Shown piece after piece: positions 4,841 to 7,070 of a DNA stretch of 7,070 nt. How positions within the stretch are numbered: the stretch's first letter is position 1; each line of letters begins with the position of its first letter. Made by a program: the position numbers and the translations under genes. Source of the DNA: Chloroflexi bacterium UBA4733 (GTDB taxonomy: Bacteria; Chloroflexota; UBA4733); the NCBI GenBank assembly GCA_002404055.1, contig DHIZ01000024.1, forward strand, positions 10,100 to 17,169. The letters run 5' to 3'. The notes beneath the pieces are model-generated. The model searched no databases, was not told the origin of the DNA, and saw only the letters and a list, made by a program, of their open reading frames with translations.

Positions 4841-6307
4841 ATGACGCTCCCTTTGTGGTCTGCTGGCAAGCTCATGCTCGCCATACTGCGCGAGCTCACA
4901 GCGGCGAACGGCCAAGCACGGCCTGAGGACCTCTACGTGAGCTTGCGGCAGTACTTCCCTGAGATCACCGATGCGGACCTGGTGAGTACCCATGCCAGCG
5001 GAGAAGCCAAGTGGCCCAACACCGTGCGTTGGACCCGGCAGCAGCTCGTCGATCGCGGTTTCATAGATGCGACGGTACACGGCACATGGGCGATCACGGC
5101 GAGCGGCACGGAGTGGATGAATCGGCACTGGGAAGGTGTGGCAGCCGACTATAGCCAGTTGAAGCTCCCGCCGGCGCTGTCGGTCAAACCCGGAGCGGCA
5201 GGTATCGCGCAGCCAGAGCCATCGGCCGTCGACCAGCCCAAAGAACCAGAGTCCGACGGTTGGTTAGCCCCGCGCCTGGTGCCCCAGACTTTGGACGTTT
5301 CAACTGGGAATGCGGATGTCTTGCAAGTGCGGCAGGCGCCGGTCCGCCATAGAGTGGCCCGCGCGGAACCGCAGTTGCCATCTCCCGAGCCGGCATCTCC
5401 AGAAGAGCCAACTCTTGAGGAATCAAGGCAACCTCCGCCAAGGCTGGAGCCGACGGAGGCCCTGATCCAGCGACTACAGGTGAGCCAACGCCTATCGGGC
5501 CAATCGGGACAGTTTGAGCTTGATCTGGCGGAGGCGTTCGAGGCGCTAGGATTCTCCTGTACGCACCTCGGTGGATCAGGAGCAACAGACATACTGGTGA
5601 CAGCGCCGCTGGTGCATGCCGGCTACACCGTCGTTGTAGACGCCAAAACGAGCCAGGTGGGTCGAGTGAACCAGGGGCGGATCGATTTCGCCGTTATTGG
5701 CAACCACCGCAAAGTGCACCGCGCCGATTACTCGGCGGTGGTCGGGGAGGATTTCAGCGACGGGAACTTGCGGCGCTTTGCTGAGCACTACGAAGTGACG
5801 CTCATCACGACAGCACAGTTAGCCGAGTTGTTGCGGCTACACGCCAGCACACCATTCACCCTCATTGAATTGCGCGAGTTGTTCGCGGTGCCGGGGCCAG
5901 CCGATGCCGGGATTGCGGCGATCAGGGAGTTCCACCGCCAACATCGACGCCGCTGGCGGCTGCTGGCGGACGTAATCGATGTCGTCACCAATACCGTTGC
6001 GTACCCTCCTGATGTGAGGGCAATACTCATCCTGATGTCGCAGCCCAGGAAAGGGAAGGGTGAGGCGGCGCGCGATTTGCCGACACCAAAGGACGTGACC
6101 GATGCCGTGGCGTTCTTGTCGAGTACGGCGCTCGCTGTGCTCGCCGAAGTGCCTGACTCCGGCGGCGCCTATCAACTGACGATGCGTGCCGATACTGCCC
6201 GTCGTCGGCTCCTGGCCCTGGGCCACGCCGTTGCCGAGGGAACGGCTGGGACCGCGCGCCAGCTTCCGCTCACCGAAGCCGGGAGGACCAAACGCCAGGG
6301 TCTCTGA
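4841..6307 (+). CDS. Putative restriction endonuclease: Mrr_N-like winged helix plus FokI-like PD-(D/E)XK nuclease
   Basis: This is a 488-residue protein. Residues 5-97 (LMLAILRELTAANG...EDLYVSLRQYFP..., then VRWTRQQLVDRGFI and ASGTEWMNRHW) resemble the Mrr_N winged-helix DNA-binding domain. Residues about 105-205 are a Pro/Glu/Ser-rich, probably disordered linker. Residues about 215-330 form the nuclease core: QFELDLAEAFEALGF with E226, then THLGGSGATDILV with D250, then YTVVVDAKT with D267 and K269. The LGGS...D then VVxDxK order matches FokI, where the acids are D450 and D467 and the lysine K469; all three are present. Residues 335-488 are unassigned, ending in a helix-rich, possibly second winged-helix region (DAVAFLSS...GGAYQLT...RRRLLALG). 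GAGGTG lies 7 nt before the ATG. No methyltransferase or specificity subunit is visible, so a modification-dependent (type IV-like) role in phage or plasmid restriction is likely but unproven. A type IIS enzyme with an off-window methylase is the main alternative. It converges on the DUF429 gene. Confidence 0.8.
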   Translation: MTLPLWSAGKLMLAILRELTAANGQARPEDLYVSLRQYFPEITDADLVSTHASGEAKWPNTVRWTRQQLVDRGFIDATVHGTWAITASGTEWMNRHWEGVAADYSQLKLPPALSVKPGAAGIAQPEPSAVDQPKEPESDGWLAPRLVPQTLDVSTGNADVLQVRQAPVRHRVARAEPQLPSPEPASPEEPTLEESRQPPPRLEPTEALIQRLQVSQRLSGQSGQFELDLAEAFEALGFSCTHLGGSGATDILVTAPLVHAGYTVVVDAKTSQVGRVNQGRIDFAVIGNHRKVHRADYSAVVGEDFSDGNLRRFAEHYEVTLITTAQLAELLRLHASTPFTLIELRELFAVPGPADAGIAAIREFHRQHRRRWRLLADVIDVVTNTVAYPPDVRAILILMSQPRKGKGEAARDLPTPKDVTDAVAFLSSTALAVLAEVPDSGGAYQLTMRADTARRRLLALGHAVAEGTAGTARQLPLTEAGRTKRQGL

Positions 6308-6355
6308 CCTCGGCGCGTAGAGTCTGTGATGCGGACATTGGCAGGATGGTAGCGC

Positions 6356-7070
6356 TCAGGCCAGCATTTCCATGCGCAGGCCGCGACTGTCGGTCGGCAC
6401 CCGGCCCCGAGGGAGGGTGGTGGCCGTGCCGTTGGCGATGCGGTGGGCGGTGACAAGGCAGACGAGGGCGTCGATGATATCGGCACGGTCTGCACCGCTG
6501 GCGCCGAGCGTCGCCCGGATGGTATCAACCTGAAACGGCGGGAGGAAACGCGAGAGCAGCGCGGTTCGCTCTGCTTCCCCCTCCGTTGTCTTCTTGGAGT
6601 AGACGAGGCCGCGACCTTTGCCGGCCAGAATAGCAAATACGACTTCCGGATGGCATTCCCGGACGCGGGTCTGGAGCGCAGGCGACAACAGCGCGTCTAC
6701 GGCGCGAATCTTGGGCAGGAGAGCGAAGAGTTGTTGGGACACAGCTTTGCCTTCGCCCGAGGCCCGTCGATTGATGGCGCAGGCCTCTTCATACGTCGTG
6801 GCGGCGAGGGTGGGGCGACAGGGAACGGGAAAGACGCTGTTGGAACGCGGGGAGCCGAGGAGGGCGCGGGCAGCATAGTCGACGGAACGGGCGCCGTTGT
6901 CGGGGATGCCAATAGGGATGTCGATTGCTACCTGAGCATCGATATTCTCCAGAGAGGCGACGACGGGCTGCAAGTCGGCCGTGACGGTGAACCGGATTGA
7001 GCCGAGGGACGCATCGCCCGCGGCGAGAATCCAGCCGGCGCGGCAGCCGTCGATGCCGATGAGTGTCTTT
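6356..7070 (-). CDS. DUF429 protein, predicted RNase H-fold nuclease (5' end off the right edge)
   Basis: The 237 visible residues are an almost complete DUF429 protein; only the first one to few codons lie beyond 7070. Seen, numbering from the first complete codon: the N-terminal GIDGCRAGW (5-13) with D7; AIDIPIGIPD (48-57) with D50, then the R-x-x-D-x-x-A-R pattern (61-68); SVFPVPCRPTL (78-88); PKIRAVD (119-125); CHPEVVFAIL (139-148) with the conserved His-Pro-Glu; YSKKTTEGEAER (157-168); and a C-terminal DIIDALVCLVTA with D197 and D200. The acidic positions fit the RNase H-like active site on which this family is annotated as predicted nuclease. No activity has been assigned as far as I know. 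It ends in TGA at 6356, 48 bp from the convergent nuclease gene's stop; no good terminator is visible in that gap. Confidence 0.92.
   Translation of the reverse strand, partial: KTLIGIDGCRAGWILAAGDASLGSIRFTVTADLQPVVASLENIDAQVAIDIPIGIPDNGARSVDYAARALLGSPRSNSVFPVPCRPTLAATTYEEACAINRRASGEGKAVSQQLFALLPKIRAVDALLSPALQTRVRECHPEVVFAILAGKGRGLVYSKKTTEGEAERTALLSRFLPPFQVDTIRATLGASGADRADIIDALVCLVTAHRIANGTATTLPRGRVPTDSRGLRMEMLA

Noticed and set aside
4643..5128. 161-codon minus-strand frame
   Set aside because: It mostly mirrors the winged-helix part of the nuclease gene and crosses both promoter elements; no domain or ribosome site.
6443..7000. 185-codon plus-strand frame
   Set aside because: It lies antisense to DUF429, whose conserved motifs are all on the minus strand.

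Overview
The window is GC-rich with strongly GC-ending codons and holds only protein-coding genes. I see no rRNA, tRNA, CRISPR array or insertion sequence. The gene set and the style of the membrane proteins (a DUF4129 / two-TM protein / MoxR block and a GPDPase_memb-type integral membrane protein) suggest a Chloroflexota bacterium or, less likely, an actinobacterium. This placement is inferred from gene content, not from a marker gene.

Left part (1-2966, all minus strand). A MoxR-type AAA+ ATPase runs off the left edge. Upstream of it, tightly coupled, are a 179-residue two-TM protein and a four-TM DUF4129 protein (the stop and start codons abut or overlap by 8 bp). A 276-residue multi-pass membrane protein lies 152 bp further upstream and has a good sigma70-like promoter. 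A perfect 8-bp inverted repeat flanks that promoter's -35 box. The MoxR/DUF4129 block is a known type of cell-envelope or chaperone-like operon that usually continues into a DUF58 (von Willebrand-like) gene, which would lie off-window.

Middle part (2967-4740). A plus-strand Fe(II)/2-oxoglutarate dioxygenase of the phytanoyl-CoA dioxygenase family is transcribed divergently from the membrane protein. It is followed, on the opposite strand, by a broken gene: the C-terminal third of a short-chain dehydrogenase/reductase joined in frame to unrelated, unrecognised coding-like sequence. Upstream of that chimera is a perfect Shine-Dalgarno sequence followed by ATC where a start codon should be.

Right part (4741-7070). 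Two opposed promoter-like elements overlap at their -10 boxes. One faces the chimeric remnant; the other faces a 488-residue plus-strand protein with an Mrr_N-like winged-helix N-terminus, a Pro/Glu-rich linker, a FokI-like PD-(D/E)XK nuclease core and an unassigned C-terminal region. No methyltransferase is visible, so it is a candidate solitary, modification-dependent (type IV-like) or otherwise unusual restriction enzyme. It converges on a DUF429 gene (predicted RNase H-fold nuclease) that runs off the right edge and lacks only its first few codons.

The most interesting items are the Mrr_N/FokI-like nuclease, the chimeric SDR remnant with its lost start codon, and the two promoter regions with operator-like or overlapping architecture.
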